Assembly (NCBI GenBank): GCA_019828595.1
Contig: JAHQRK010000010.1
Location: forward strand, 2,170,001-2,234,000
Source of the DNA: Aphanomyces cochlioides
Taxonomy: Eukaryota > Oomycota > Saprolegniomycetes > Saprolegniales > Verrucalvaceae
Length of the DNA: 64,000 nucleotides
Reading direction: 5' to 3'
Made by a program: the position numbers and the translations under genes
Shown: one piece after another, positions 1-11,566 of the stretch
How positions within the stretch are numbered: the first letter of the stretch is position 1
Layout: each line of letters starts with the position of its first letter
Notes under the pieces: model-generated
Database searches by the model: none
What the model saw: only the letters and a program-made list of their open reading frames with translations
Told to the model about the DNA's origin: nothing

Positions 1-3000
1 ATATGGTAAATGAAACGAGGAGACCTAGTACAGTGTCCGCCATAGCTTGTTTGAACCGCTGTGCATTGAGAATTTCATCTTCAATCGTGTCCTGTGCAAG
101 AAGCCGATACACAGTTACTGCTTTGAGTTGACCGAGTCGATGCACACGATCCATTGCCTGGAGATCCACAAATGGATTCCACGAATGCTCAACAAACACA
201 ACTGTATCAGCACTGACCAAATTCAGTCCCAGCCCACCGACTGAAGTGGTCAAAATGAGCACGTCGGTCGCTCGTTCGTTGTTGAATGAGTCGACGACCT
301 CAGACCTACGATCCATGGATAAACTAAATCTAAGGGGAACAGTCATACCGTTGGGCTAGTGGCACAGATCCATCTAACTTCATGGTTGAGACATCAGGCA
401 AGCAGGCTCTTAAGTGTTGCTGGACGAACTGGACGTTGGTTGGTGTATGGCAAAAGATTAGGCAGCGGTGACCACCCTCTTGAATTAGTTGAACAAGTTC
501 AGTGAGTGCATCGAGCTTTCCCGCTGCCTGAGTGGCATGTTTTGGATCAACTAGAGCTGGGTGGATACAAATTTGCTGGCGTTGTCTCCACATTGCGAGA
601 GTCGATGGTAGGTTCCCAGCATCATCGTACAGTTGCCGCTGGAGTGGTGAGAGGGGGCATGGAATATCCTGGATAACTTTAGGAGGAAGATCTGTTAACA
701 CAGCATTTTTTGTTCGACGCAGCACAAATGGAGCAATTTTGGCGTGCAACTGGGTTAACGCAAGGGCTCCAGCTTCCTAGAAGGTTTCAGGTTCAACAAT
801 GTCTCGTTCGTTTTACCTTCTGGGCAGCAGTGGCAGTGTCGCCTCTTGAGAGTAAAATTGGCTGCACCGTGTGGCGCTTAAAAGTCGCATAATCGCCAAG
901 GAATCCCGGCATCAGAAATGAAAAGACGCTCCAGATATCGACTGCTGAATTTTGAATCGGGGTTCCACTCAATGCAATTCGATATGTTGCTTTCAAAGCA
1001 AAGAGAGCTTGAGATGTCAAACTTAATGGATTTCGGCATAGATGAACTTCATCAGCAATGCAAAACGTAAAGTTTTGCTGGTCAAAGTACTCGCGATCGT
1101 GTTGCAAGACTGAGTAACTGACAACAACCAATTCAGCAGACCAATATTTTGTCGAATGATAGTGTTGTCGTCGAAGTACTTTGCGTTGGGCAGTCGTACC
1201 CGTGTAGACAACAATACGTGGTAAATCGTCTGAAAAGTAAGTTTCTACCTCGCGTACCCAGTGACTTGCAACAAGAGGTGGGCAAATAACAAGGGTGCAA
1301 AAGTCCTTCAAGTCCTTGTTTTGTCTCCTGAGAAAAACAACGCTCGAAAGCACTTGTAATGTTTTGCCGAGACCCATATCATCAGCGAGAATGCCATGAA
1401 GGTTGTGAGAAGCAAGGAAATGCAGCCATGCCACACCTTCTTCTTGATATGGTCGTAACTTGAGCTGCGATGGCCATTGGCAATCGACTCGATCCACGTT
1501 CCCTTGGCGAATTGTAAGACGAAATACAAGAGCTTATCCTACCTGTCATGAGTTTATGGAGGAAAACGCTGGATGTTTCAAGGTTTGGGTGCAGGGCCAC
1601 GAGAGGTATCAGCTGGGCCAAGAGACCATTCAAGCGAGCTAGTGCGAGAGAAACCAAATCACAAACGACGGGGATACAAGCGGTGGCGTGGTCGCGCACA
1701 AGATATTCTAATACTCCAGGGGCGAAGCTATTTTCTTGAAGTAACCGAACTACCTCGGTCATCAATTCCGGGCTACGTGAGGCCGCGAAAGCGATAGCTG
1801 AAGTCAAACTTGGAAAATCTTCGAGAAAAGCCCAAGAACCAACAATAACGGATGGTAGGTTACTTGGCTCTGCTTCCCTCAGGATTATTTCGAGTAGCTC
1901 ACAATTTGGTGTTAAGCCAAGTGTCAATATTTTGGACCAAATAGTTGGTGGTAGTGATTTATGACGTAGAAGGAGTTGAATTGCTTCTCGTGCGCCTCGG
2001 AATCGTGTGGAGTCAGGCTGGGCTTTTAAATTGGCAGCTAAATTTGTGACTATTTTTCCGCAACACGCCACTTGTACGTCGGCAAAAGTAATTACAAATA
2101 GTGCAACTGCTGATGCAACATGTTGCACCACTGCTGGTTCAGATACTATTTTCAATCCGTCCATCAAGGGTCGGATTAGAAACGCAGGCTTTTCCCATGA
2201 GGTCTACAAAGTGCTGTTTGAAAACTTAACAAAGTTGAGACACACCTTCAAAGCAAGAAATGCGGAAGCAGCCAGCGCTGCTACGGTTGCGTTCATTTTT
2301 TCAAAACTTTGACGAAGCTGCTCCTCAGATTCAAAAATATCTTGACGGAGATGATGAGCTCGAGTATATGACTCAGATTTCACGAGAAGTGATTCGTATG
2401 GGAGGTTTGCAACAGTCTGCGCAAGATGCCACGACATCGCAGTTGTGGGTTCGAAAGTCAGAGCTGACAAGGAGGGAAAGTATTTAGCTAAGTCAGACAC
2501 CTGGTGTTGTATAATTCTCCATTTGGCCATCTGTTCATCATAGAATTCACTTCGTGGCTGGCGCAGAATTGCTTCGAGCATTTCTCCTACTTTTAACGAT
2601 TGCCAAGTTTTTGCTTGACCTAGAGAATGCCATGATTCCAACGAAAAAGATACTCGTACTGATAACAGTCAATACCGCCATAATCTCTAGATAACGGGAG
2701 GATTTCAGGGAATCGATTACCCATGTTGTCCACACAGAATGGTCCACTGTTGAGTCGAGAAGAGCAGCTAAACAACTGCTGGCACAAAAAGCTTGGGAAA
2801 TGTCGGCGGTGTGCGGAAAAGCAATGATTTCATCATTGTTGGACAGGTTCTAGATACAAACATGAAAACTTCAGAAAACCACATGTGACTTCCACCTTGA
2901 AAACCATTTTAGTCTCAAGCGACCAGATTGCTCTTATCCACATGGACAAAGATGATGTGATCGCTTCATTCAAAAGTTTTCGAGGAATATGTGCGATTGA

Positions 3001-4748
3001 ATGATTCCACAGAGCTTGTAGTGATTTTTGGCATACTTTGTCGAGAACAAGGTGGCTTAATATTGTATTGAGCCACCATATCGATACAGATCTAGGAAAG
3101 AGTATTTAGACGGTGGCTGGGCTCATTTCTTACGGTGAGGTAAAGTGAAATTGGGTCAGTATATCTTTTAGCCATAAAATAGCAGCTTCTCGAACAGGTA
3201 TTAGGGCATGTTTTAGGAACGCAGCCACTTGACTTAAACAGTTCTGCATCTTAGGAGCCATGTGACGACGGAGCGCATCCAGAATGTAAGCAGGGGCGAG
3301 GTCAATACTAGCTTCTGGGGAAAGGAGGCTCCATAAACGATCAAGAAGTTCTGTCTACATCAAAGTTAACGTAGGTATAGTGTTTGAGAACTTGACCGTA
3401 AGCTCGGTGGACGTTTTGGCGACCAATTGAGCAACGACTACTTGGATTTCATCCTCAGAGCGAAAGAGCATGTCGACAACTGTTGGCCAAATCGACCCAT
3501 CACATTGCTTGGGGCAGAAATGAATCGAAAGAAGACCTGCATGACAAGCATGCCATGCTGATGACTTCAAGAGGGGGAGGATAACAGAAGAATAAGCTTG
3601 AGGGAAGAATGGCAACCAATGACCCACAATCTGGGCGACAAGTAATCGAATCGGGGCTACTGAACCATCAGCCGAGTAGTCGACATACTGCTCCATTGCC
3701 AACACACAAACGCATCGTACAAAAGCTTCATCTAGCCAAGCTTGCACGAGAGGTGATGTCACATTCAAATCCTACATTAAAAAGGTTGAGAAAGCAATCG
3801 AGCACTTTACTGACTGATTGCTTGACAAAAACATCGCGCAATACTGCTACAGCGCCATGTCGCCGCTCCCAAAATGCATCAAACATCGCTTCAAAACAAT
3901 CCGTAATAAGCATTGCTACAGGATGAAAATCTGCTGACTGCGACGAAGCAGATTGAGCAAAATATGTTGTCAATGAGTCAGTTTTTCGTGTTCTGGCGGA
4001 ATTCAATGAGGGCGCGACGTCAGACTCAACCAAAAATGTTTCTAGTGTTGAGTAATTTGCTATTGCTTGTGCCAATGACGACAAACCTGTCGTTGACTGA
4101 TGCAGAACAGGACGGGGCACTGACGACTGCATGTCATGAGAAATTCGTTTCCAAAGAAGATAGCGCTGACGCAGTAAATGCTTTTGCTTGTCGCCGGTCG
4201 ACGTCAAGTTTAGATTGTAGTTGTATTCCTACATCAAAACGTGAAGGATTTAGACAAAAAAAGCGGCGTGCCTCACCGCCACTCTTTAAGAGTGGAGAAG
4301 CATGCTCAAGAACGTGTTTGATATCAACTCGGGACAAACTAAGACTCAATTCATTGTTTGGTGCTATTTTGGCTCTGAGAGGATATCCACGATGTTAAAA
4401 TCTTACCGAGAGCAGCGCACGCGGATACAAGATCGCGGCGAATGAAAGGAGTTGCGCATACATGTCCAACAGATTGAGCAGCGGCCACACGAACGTCCCA
4501 ATTATGGTCCTGCAAGAGAGGACGGATCTAGACCATGAAATAAGTTTCGCGGACTTTGACTGAGGATCCTACTTGTTCAACGTACATAGCGAGAGTCTTG
4601 GATGTCACGACTTGACCAAGCTGCTCTGCTGCTGTATTGCGTATAAAAATGCTCTGTCCATCTAAAGTTCCAATTGAGCGAAGCGTCTTCCATGTACTTT
4701 CTTACACTTGAGCAGCGCAAGCAATCCTTCAACCCGCGCTTCCTCCAT
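1..4748 (-). CDS. BTAF1/Mot1-like TBP-associated SNF2 ATPase (3' end outside window)
   Basis: Mot1/BTAF1 proteins use ATP to strip TATA-binding protein from DNA and so set promoter use in the nucleus. The likely start is the ATG at 4748 (MEEARVEGLLALLK), followed by HEAT-type repeats read through several short exons; WDVRVAAA-like and WERRHGA segments are typical of the family. The SNF2 core lies at 793-1497: Walker A DDMGLGKT, motif II DEVH, motif III SGTPIQN. The helicase C lobe is at 1-749, with TSVGGLGLNL and a VHRLGQ motif VI. Two introns were placed precisely: 306-348 (43 bases) and 777-816 (40 bases); the other joints were not all resolved. The last residues lie beyond base 1. Motif II reads DEVH where DEGH is usual. 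The identity is firm from domain order and motifs; the exon list in the HEAT region is approximate. Confidence 0.88.
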
Positions 4749-4822
4749 GAAATTCAAGGATGAATAATTGTCATTGGTCGATTTGATACACTCTATGAAT
4801 TAATACATTGATTTTCATAGTT

Positions 4823-5196
4823 TTATACATTTTCAATTTCTGCAGGTTCATAAAATTTTGAAGGAAGATCGACAGCGTCAAGCAGCGTTGGGAGCGTTTC
4901 AGTCTCGGTCAACGCGCGCTGGTCCATCTTTGCCCAGATCAGAAATCTACTACTTTGTGAAGTCAATGCGACTCCTTGTGGCTGCAGCTCTGATATTCAA
5001 ATCGCCCCTCAAACTGTGGTAGCTCTTTGTATAAGGTTTGGGAACGAGCGCCTTCACAGGAAACCTCATGTGAGGAAACTCGACATGCCAAAGACCCCGT
5101 TTGCCATGCCAAGAACATTTGTTGCGAGAAGGTCTGTTCGTCAGGTGTCATTTTTGGCTCCTTGATGCGACCTTGAAATTGCGGAGAAACAAACAT
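4823..5196 (-). CDS. possible small hypothetical gene upstream of the Mot1-like gene
   Basis: An ATG-started frame at 5196 (MFVSPQFQGRIKEPK...) runs about 77 residues. A second open stretch in another frame follows, ending GVALTSQ...FLIWAK, then MDQRALTETE, and stopping at 4823. The second piece reads like the C-terminal half of one small protein, so the two may be joined by a short intron or separated by a frameshift. I could not place a convincing splice pair. The stop lies only 75 bases upstream of the Mot1 start on the same strand, so the stretch could also be a 5' leader. No domain was recognised. Confidence 0.3.
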
Positions 5197-5285
5197 CCGC
5201 AGTCGTCGAAATGGCGAATTTGAACTAATATTATCGAATCAAATGTACTCAGGCCAATCAGAGTAGATTATAATATAATTGGCCT

Positions 5286-5310
5286 GATACGGATATATTA
5301 TATCCGTATC
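5286..5310. repeat. perfect palindrome, 12-base arms
   Basis: The arms gatacggatata and tatatccgtatc flank a single t. The palindrome sits in an AT-rich gap between the hypothetical small gene and the lectin cluster. No flanking duplication was seen; it may be a relic of a small foldback element or an extruding hairpin. The rest of 5200-5440 shows nothing else. Confidence 0.6.
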
Positions 5311-5476
5311 CGAACTGCCTGCAACTATTGCCAAACAGAGGTAGTAAGTATTGAAATTAAGAAGCCACAAAGTATTCCACACTCACAAACAGCATACGAC
5401 GTGACAAATATTTCACCCATTCTCCTTGTCTATCCACTATCCAAGTCGCTCAAGCAACGCGTCCGAAGCCTCAAAG

Positions 5477-5758
5477 CTAAAGAGACTTGTGGCTTGGAAG
5501 CTCAACGCTCTCTTGGAAGAATGAGCACCGGCTAAAGTGCCACTTGTCGGATTCGTCGCAGAAATAGCACGAATTTGTTTGCTTAGGAAAGATTTGTAAT
5601 GGCTGACCCTTGGAGAGCATGTTACGACCACGCCAGCCAGTCAAGACTCCATCGCCATGCCGTGGTCTTGAAAGAGGCATGGCTCGAGTGGAGCGTGGAT
5701 TGCAACAAGAGTCGTCATTCTCAATCGACAAGTGCGCTTGGCGAAATACCTTCGGCAT
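5477..5758 (-). pseudogene. possible gag-like zinc-knuckle fragment
   Basis: This is a 93-codon ATG-started frame with a Cys-x2-Cys-x5-6-His-x3-Cys pattern (CYFCDESDKWHFSRC), close to the CCHC knuckle of retroelement gag proteins. Nothing else retroviral surrounds it. Alternative: chance open frame upstream of the first lectin gene. Confidence 0.25.
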
Positions 5759-5881
5759 TTCAGTGGGCTTAAAGCAATTTTGTCAACTCACAACCACATA
5801 CAATAATTGCAATACAAACGACATGCGCTCGTCAATTTTGTCTTTCTCACCCATTCTTCAAATTGCTCCGTAACGTGAAAT

Positions 5882-6382
5882 ATGCAGTGGTTGCTGCTCT
5901 CCTGTACCATGGCGACAGTCGCTGCTTTTGGTCGGTACTGCCAATTCTGCGGCACCAACAACCTACCAAGTCTCTTCTCAAACCCAGAACCACTCGCTGT
6001 CTTAGGCGCTGATGCAAGAACATTCCTCGTCAGTCCAACATATCCTCCCATCATGACCGCTGAACTACAAGACGACTCCAACTTGGTCATCTTTGATCGC
6101 GATCGCACACCAGTCTGGTCATCCAACACCGATGGCTCTGGTGGCTCTCGACTCATCATGCAGAACGACGGCAACTTGGTGCTGTACAGTCAAAATGGCT
6201 TTGCGGTTTGGGAGACACGCACCAAGGGCGAGGGTCAAGGTCCCTATTGCCTCACTCTCAAAGACGACGGATATCTCACGATTTGGGACTCGGACTGCTA
6301 TTGGACTTGGCGCAATGGGCAGAAACCCACGGATCGTAAAACGAATGCCATGTTGCTGAACGTTTCGTCTACATTTCAGTGA
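5882..6382 (+). CDS. secreted B-type (bulb) lectin domain protein, copy 1
   Basis: The protein has 166 residues. Residues 1-16 form a hydrophobic signal peptide (MQWLLLSCTMATVAAF), so it is probably secreted. The rest is one B-lectin beta-prism with three mannose-site repeats of the QxDxNxVxY type: LQDDSNLVIF, MQNDGNLVLY and the degenerate LKDDGYLTIW. All copies in this cluster share an N-terminal Tyr-Cys-x2-Cys pair (YCQFC here) and a Pro-Tyr-Cys-Leu segment near the end, likely disulfide-bonded. B-lectins of this fold bind mannose; the ligand here is unknown. Intronless. The start is the first ATG and gives a good signal peptide. It is the only copy whose middle repeat keeps the full NxVxY site with Tyr. 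Confidence 0.85.
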   Translation: MQWLLLSCTMATVAAFGRYCQFCGTNNLPSLFSNPEPLAVLGADARTFLVSPTYPPIMTAELQDDSNLVIFDRDRTPVWSSNTDGSGGSRLIMQNDGNLVLYSQNGFAVWETRTKGEGQGPYCLTLKDDGYLTIWDSDCYWTWRNGQKPTDRKTNAMLLNVSSTFQ

Positions 6383-7703
6383 AACCCTCAAGTCAATGCT
6401 GCAATTTTCTGTCATGAAAAGAAGCTGCCATCTTCCATGTCATGCACTCAAGCTTGTAGGGGCTGAGGCAAGCTATTTTTGTCGAGATTTGGATCTCGCT
6501 TGTAATTTATGAGATTGTCCTAACTAATCAAGCATATCTAGAGGGTGCGAGGGGAGGTTTGTCCAACGTTAATTACGTAGTTTATAAATGCCTTCAGAGT
6601 CTTCCTTGACATTTTACCTCACGACAAGAATGTCCTCGGCATGCCCTTCCATCTCGTATAAATCAATCCTAAGTGTGAACAAGCTGTTGCTGCTTCATCC
6701 CAAGCAATGTGGATGTCTCGCGACGAGTCTGATGAACGCAAACTTTATTGCTTGACTGTACAGCTCTCTACCTCGCTTCAAACGCTTCAAAATCGTACCA
6801 AGGCGATTTAGATCCATGATGCGATTTTCGCATCCGGGGGGATAATTTGCGGGGGAAGAACAGGAAGACAGTACCAAATGACGACATGTGCGATTTGACA
6901 AAGACAAAACCCACATGCAACTTGAGTTCGAAGTAATCGATAGCTAATTTTTCGCAAAATTTTCGCGGGAAAGTGTCCGACTGACTTTGTGAGGCTCAAA
7001 CATGCTGCGAGATTGGGGATTCAGTTTCGAAGTAATCGATGGCTGATTCTGTTGCGAAATTTTCGGGGAATTTGTCAAAGCAATGTCTGTGAAGTGACTG
7101 AAGGGCATTGAACATCCTCCTGCCCTCAAGATATCTGCTGATCTGCGATGGTTCAGAGGCTCCATAACATTTTGATATCAGGGGAAATGTTGATGAATGA
7201 AATTCTCATCTTCCTTTCACGTTATTGCATCTACTGGCTTGGATGACAGCGTTCGCAGCTTGTGGTCTTCCTCTCCGCAATGCGTTGCCGTCGCATCATC
7301 AATAATTCTAGCCTCAGACGTGAATGTTACTACGTATCGAACGCAATCGGTGACAACTTTAGGAAATTTTGAAAATGCAAGTTGGATGCATGACAATGAA
7401 GTTGTTGGTAGCGGCTGGACACATTCCAAAAGCTGGACGCGAATATTTTGCAAACCGAAATCGACTACAAGGGGGTGCAATTGAATGACTAAGTGCTAGC
7501 TCCTCTCATATTGACCTGGGGGCGTGGGGGTGTCAGCCAGACTTCACTTCCCGAAGCACAGGATGCACTAGCATCTAATCCTGCATCAGTTGGTCAGCAT
7601 TAAGCACAACCAGTGCAAATTTTCATAACGTGAACACGAAATGCCGTCGTCAAAGTGGCCAGCTCTGTCCTCACTCACTTCCAAATTCAGTCGAAGACGC
7701 AAA
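6383..7703. other. intergenic, with a local imperfect duplication
   Basis: No gene was found between lectin copies 1 and 2. A stretch of about 55 bases beginning ttcgaagtaatcgat is repeated in direct order near 6927 and 7024, with several mismatches. Open frames here lack family features and are treated as noise. Confidence 0.5.
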
Positions 7704-8090
7704 ATGAAGTGGATAGTCATCGCCCATTTACTATGGACTCTGGCTGCATTTGGTCGGTATTGCCAATTCTGCGGCACCAACAACCTACCAAGTCTCTACT
7801 CAAACCCAGAACCACTCGCCGTCTTAGGCGCCGATGCAAGAACATTCCTCGTCAGTCCAACATACCCTCCTGTCATGACCGCTGAACTACAAGACGCCTC
7901 CAACTTGGTCGCGATTTGGAAGACACGCACCAAGGGCGAGGGTCAAGGTCCCTATTGCCTCACTCTCACAGACGACGGATATCTCACGATTTGGGACTCG
8001 GACTGCTACTGGACTTGGCGCAATGGACAGAAACCCATGGAACGAAAATTGAACGCCATGTTGGTGAATGTCTCGATTGCATCTCCGTGA
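7704..8090 (+). CDS. secreted B-type lectin, copy 2, shortened by in-frame deletion
   Basis: The protein has 128 residues, starting at MKWIVIAHLLWTLAAF (signal peptide). It is almost identical to copy 1 from GRYCQFCGTNN onward, but lacks 38 residues that in copy 1 correspond to bases 6089-6202. The deletion is exactly 114 bases, keeps frame, and removes the middle sugar-site repeat, so only two repeats remain and the first is altered (LQDASNLV). It lies about 1.3 kb downstream of copy 1 in the same orientation, a recent tandem duplicate. Whether the shortened prism still folds or binds sugar is uncertain; it may be a decaying copy. Confidence 0.75.
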   Translation: MKWIVIAHLLWTLAAFGRYCQFCGTNNLPSLYSNPEPLAVLGADARTFLVSPTYPPVMTAELQDASNLVAIWKTRTKGEGQGPYCLTLTDDGYLTIWDSDCYWTWRNGQKPMERKLNAMLVNVSIASP

Positions 8091-8548
8091 GAGCATCCCT
8101 TGTCGTCTAGTCAATACGAGCGCGACTGAAACATCAATATCAAAGCCGCCTACATGCTTACAAGTTCGTCAAACCTCCGTAGAACTACAACATCTCAGCT
8201 TAACTTCATAAAATCCTCGATAATTGAGCTCGCCATTGCTGTGTAATGGAGACAACGCTGCAGTAGCTGCAAAGAGCGATACTCGAGGTGGCTCTACTCA
8301 AAGACTGTATAGCCGTGCATCAACCACAAGATCCGAACTAATGGAAATGAGAGCTGGTTTGCTCATAGTCCTCGTCATCTTACGATATCCAAAGGTTAAC
8401 CATAATGGATAAGCTAAAGCATCCTTTGCAATTTGCCAATTTAGCAGCGACAACACCCTTGGGAGATGAAGACTTTGAGCATGGCTGCACAATCAACTGC
8501 GAATCACACGAAACATTTGATTACATCCTTGGTTATGCAATGAGACTT

Positions 8549-9094
8549 TTAACTGAGGTCCGAGATGTTGTAGATGCCCGAGATGTTGTAGATGTCCGAG
8601 ACGGTTTTCATCTTCTTGTTCTGGACGCCATTTCGCCACAGCCATTGGCATTTGGAATCGAAAATTGTCAACTTTTGATCGTCGGCCAGGTGTAAACAGT
8701 ATGGAGGCAATCCTCGCTTGCTTGTACCGCTCGCCCAGATAGGTTTGTCTCCAGTGGTCACGATGACCAAATTGCCATCGTCTTGCATTTGGATGTGCGC
8801 TCCATGGTACTCTTCTTTCAAGGTCATGGTTGCGTACGTCGGTTTGTCATGGCCGGGGACGCTGCTGTCAACGACGACAAAGTTGCCATCCCCTTGCATG
8901 TACGCCTTGGCCAGCCCATTTTTGCTCACGAGGTATTGGTCTTTACGCAACACGACGGCACATGGTGATTGCGACAGCAGAACCGGCGCGACGTTGCTCA
9001 CATCGCACGTGGAGCAGTATTCGCCCGTGGCTAGCGACGAGAGAAACACAGCGAGCAGGACAAGAGCGTTGATTCCAGGCGATGGTTGGAACAT
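8549..9094 (-). CDS. secreted B-type lectin domain protein, copy 3
   Basis: The protein has 181 residues. The chosen start is the ATG at 9094 (MFQPSPGINALVLLAVFLSS), which gives a clean signal peptide. The mature protein begins near EYCSTC, matching the Tyr-Cys-x2-Cys start of the cluster. The sugar-site repeats are diverged: MQGDGNFVVV, MQDDGNLVIV and the last ADDQKLTIF. The Tyr of QxDxNxVxY is replaced by Val in the first two, so mannose binding may be weakened. The Pro-Tyr-Cys-Leu segment is kept. The C-terminal tail holds a small tandem duplication. It is convergent with copy 2. Confidence 0.82.
   Translation of the reverse strand: MFQPSPGINALVLLAVFLSSLATGEYCSTCDVSNVAPVLLSQSPCAVVLRKDQYLVSKNGLAKAYMQGDGNFVVVDSSVPGHDKPTYATMTLKEEYHGAHIQMQDDGNLVIVTTGDKPIWASGTSKRGLPPYCLHLADDQKLTIFDSKCQWLWRNGVQNKKMKTVSDIYNISGIYNISDLS
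8561..8596. repeat. two 18-base tandem units inside lectin copy 3
   Basis: Two copies of an 18-base unit (cgagatgttgtagatg plus cc or tc) lie in the last codons of copy 3. They encode the repeated Ile-Tyr-Asn-Ile-Ser tail. This is a recent in-frame slippage duplication. Confidence 0.8.
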
Positions 9095-9913
9095 GTCTGA
9101 ATGAAGACTGAGGAATATCAAACAGCGCTCCCATCATATCCAGCACTTCAATGCAACATCGACGTCGTATTGCAGCTTGAATCCATAGCAACGACGAGCA
9201 CATTGCAGCCTTTTGTGCGATGTACTAGCTCATAGACATTGCTCGACACTTCAATTCACAATGGGAAATCGAATGCAAACTGATCAGCGACGACAGCTAC
9301 TGACTCTGCCAATTCCTTCACTCTTTGATCTTCGCCGTGAAGTTTTTGCTGGAGCTAGCTCTGCACTAGACTTTCCATTAAAGACGTCTAGCCTGGCTAC
9401 GGTAGTTCTATCGGGCCGACTTCACGTAACGTTGTCGAACCTGCCAACTTAGTTAAGTTTGTTCAACGAGAGCACGTCGCTTCTATCCTTGTTGCATTCT
9501 TCAAGAGCTCGCTGAGACTCCTGAAGCCCAAACATCTCGACCAACTGTGCATCGTGGTCAATCTACCACACCTGACACTGCGATTTCACAGGATCTCATC
9601 GTGAAAGTTCCATCATGTTGAGCATTCCGAGGCAATATTGGAGCTTGGCGACAAACAGGTTGCAAGCTGCAGTCCGCAGACGTCTTCCACGATTGCAATG
9701 CCATGAGCTTCAGAAACATGCCTACACTTTGTCATGCCATAGAGACGCCGTTGCGAGCCACTCACTAGCTTGGATAGCTCCGAGTGATTTGACAAGTAGC
9801 GGTGAACACGCTAGCGCGATAGACATTAGAATTCTTGCATTGACAGCTGTGAGGTTATCTCGACTACGATGCAAGACTGTTTCAAGGTTGAGCAAAATTC
9901 TTGTGGGGGCGAT
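9095..9913. other. intergenic between lectin copies 3 and 4
   Basis: This is the probable promoter of copy 3 plus 3' flank of copy 4. No credible gene, repeat or RNA was seen. Confidence 0.4.
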
Positions 9914-10435
9914 TCAACCATGATGGACGCTTGGCTTTGGCGTTGGCGTCTTGTACCTATTGTGCCGCTGCCACAGTAGATTGCACTGGGAATCCCAAAG
10001 TTTGAGCTTTTGTTGGTCGTCCAAGTGGAGACAATAAGGTTGGATGCCCTCATTGCTCGTTTTGCTGGCCCAGACGGGCTTTCCATTTGGAGTCACGACG
10101 ACTAAATTGCCATCGTCTTGCATTTGAAGATGCGCGCCATCATTTTTCATCGACATGGATGCCCACGTTGGTCGTCCGGTCTCGTCCACTACGACAAAGT
10201 TGCCGTCCCCTTGCATGATTGCTTTTGCCGACTTTCCCGATGAAACGAGAAACCCATCGGACTCCAAATCACTAAGGCAAGACGAGTTGGAGAGGAGCAC
10301 AGCTTCCAAGTTGGATACATCACACTCTTTGCAGTATTGCTCCAGAGTGGGGCGAGCTTGTTCCATTTCTTCACGGGCGAACGCCCAGCCAAAGATCGAG
10401 AAGACAAGACAAAGAAGCCGCCGCACCACCGCCAT
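9914..10435 (-). CDS. secreted B-type lectin domain protein, copy 4
   Basis: The protein has 173 residues, from the ATG at 10435 (MAVVRRLLCLVFSIFGWAFA, signal peptide). The mature part opens with QYCKEC, matching the cluster. Sugar-site repeats are MQGDGNFVVV, MQDDGNLVVV and DDQQKLKLW. It is closest to copy 3 by eye (shared MQGDGNFVVVD and MQDDGNLV), so 3 and 4 are probably a duplicate pair. The frame is open upstream of the ATG, but that part has no signal-like start. Confidence 0.82.
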   Translation of the reverse strand: MAVVRRLLCLVFSIFGWAFAREEMEQARPTLEQYCKECDVSNLEAVLLSNSSCLSDLESDGFLVSSGKSAKAIMQGDGNFVVVDETGRPTWASMSMKNDGAHLQMQDDGNLVVVTPNGKPVWASKTSNEGIQPYCLHLDDQQKLKLWDSQCNLLWQRHNRYKTPTPKPSVHHG

Positions 10436-11074
10436 GGTCAAATTGGTCCAAGACTTCTCGAAAAGAATGGGAAATGACGTGGCAAACCTTTCTTTGCAAG
10501 AGCGAGTTCCGTGGCATTGAATGAGTAAAAAAGACGTCTCTTCAAACTGCATGCTGTGAAACCAAGTCCGTCATGGAAACTCCTCAAGTCGCAATCGTAA
10601 GACTTGGTTCCAACGCGACTCGGACTTGATCGCGGACTCTTTGGAGCCCGTTTGGGATAGCGACACGAGCAATATGGATCAGCCGCTTTCCAAAATTTCA
10701 ATAGAGGGCTCGCGGCAGAGCCTCTCTTCTTCGTGATGGCCCTTAAATTCATGAGGACGCACCGAGGGATGCAGTTTCTTGAGGCTTTGTAGCTCCCTGG
10801 CGTTTCCAATCACTTGATAAGATCATAGCGAAGCATACAACCCTTACAGGATCGCAGTGATGGAATGACTGAGGGAAAAATCTTGCCAACGAGCAAGAAG
10901 TAGTCGCGTTTCCTATCTAAAAGCGCCGAAAAATCTTCTGCAACATTGCTGCCTAAAGGCATGCAAGGAGGTCTCAGTGTTCATTATCTCAAGTTCTTTA
11001 TGGGCTGCTACGCAACAAGAGGGGGAGTCCAAGATTTGGTCGGTTGGGATCTTGCTGGGGCTCCATTCATCATG
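10436..11074. other. intergenic between lectin copies 4 and 5
   Basis: No gene supported. A 123-codon frame on the minus strand (10438-10809) has no recognisable domain and overlaps the expected promoter of copy 4. Confidence 0.4.
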
Positions 11075-11566
11075 TTACCAAGGACTATTGTCGTAGGGAT
11101 TGAACTTCCTTCCGTTTTGCCAAAGGGCGACACACCGTCCGTCCCAGATAGTGAGCGTGGCATCGTCTCGCAAGTGCAAGCAAAATGGCGCCTGGCCCAT
11201 CTTGCTCGTGTCGCTAGCCCATACAGGCTTCAATGTGTCAGTGATCATGACAAGATTGCCGTCAATCTGCATGACCAAAGCTACGGCATCTCTTCCCTTT
11301 GTGTTGGCTGACCACTTGACTTTGTTGCCGTCGTAGACAACCAAGTTGGAGTCGCGTTGGAACCATGCCGTGACTTTCTTGGACTGCGACTCGAGGTTTT
11401 TCAATGGCGTCAAGTCGTTCATACAAGTCCAGTGTGAGAGAAGAGCAGATGATGCGTTGGACGACTGGCAGATTTCGCAGTAGTCAAAAGGTACTGAGAT
11501 TAGTTTCGCCGCGGCAAGTCCAACGGAAGAAATAATCCATTGCAGCTTCAGCAGAGCAATCCGCAT
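11075..11566 (-). CDS. secreted B-type lectin domain protein, copy 5
   Basis: The protein has 163 residues, with its start at 11566 (MRIALLKLQWIISSVGLAAA, signal peptide). It has the cluster hallmarks: YCEIC near the mature start, APFCLHL in the last third, and a final Cys before the tail. Sugar-site repeats are FQRDSNLVVY, a full consensus site, then MQIDGNLVMI and RDDATLTIW. It is more diverged from copies 1-4 but shares YCEIC with copy 6. Confidence 0.82.
   Translation of the reverse strand: MRIALLKLQWIISSVGLAAAKLISVPFDYCEICQSSNASSALLSHWTCMNDLTPLKNLESQSKKVTAWFQRDSNLVVYDGNKVKWSANTKGRDAVALVMQIDGNLVMITDTLKPVWASDTSKMGQAPFCLHLRDDATLTIWDGRCVALWQNGRKFNPYDNSPW

Noticed and set aside
8718..9104. 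128-codon plus frame
   Set aside because: Antisense shadow of lectin copy 3.
10438..10809. 123-codon minus frame between lectin copies 4 and 5
   Set aside because: No signal peptide, domain or likeness to neighbours; overlaps the promoter and leader of copy 4.
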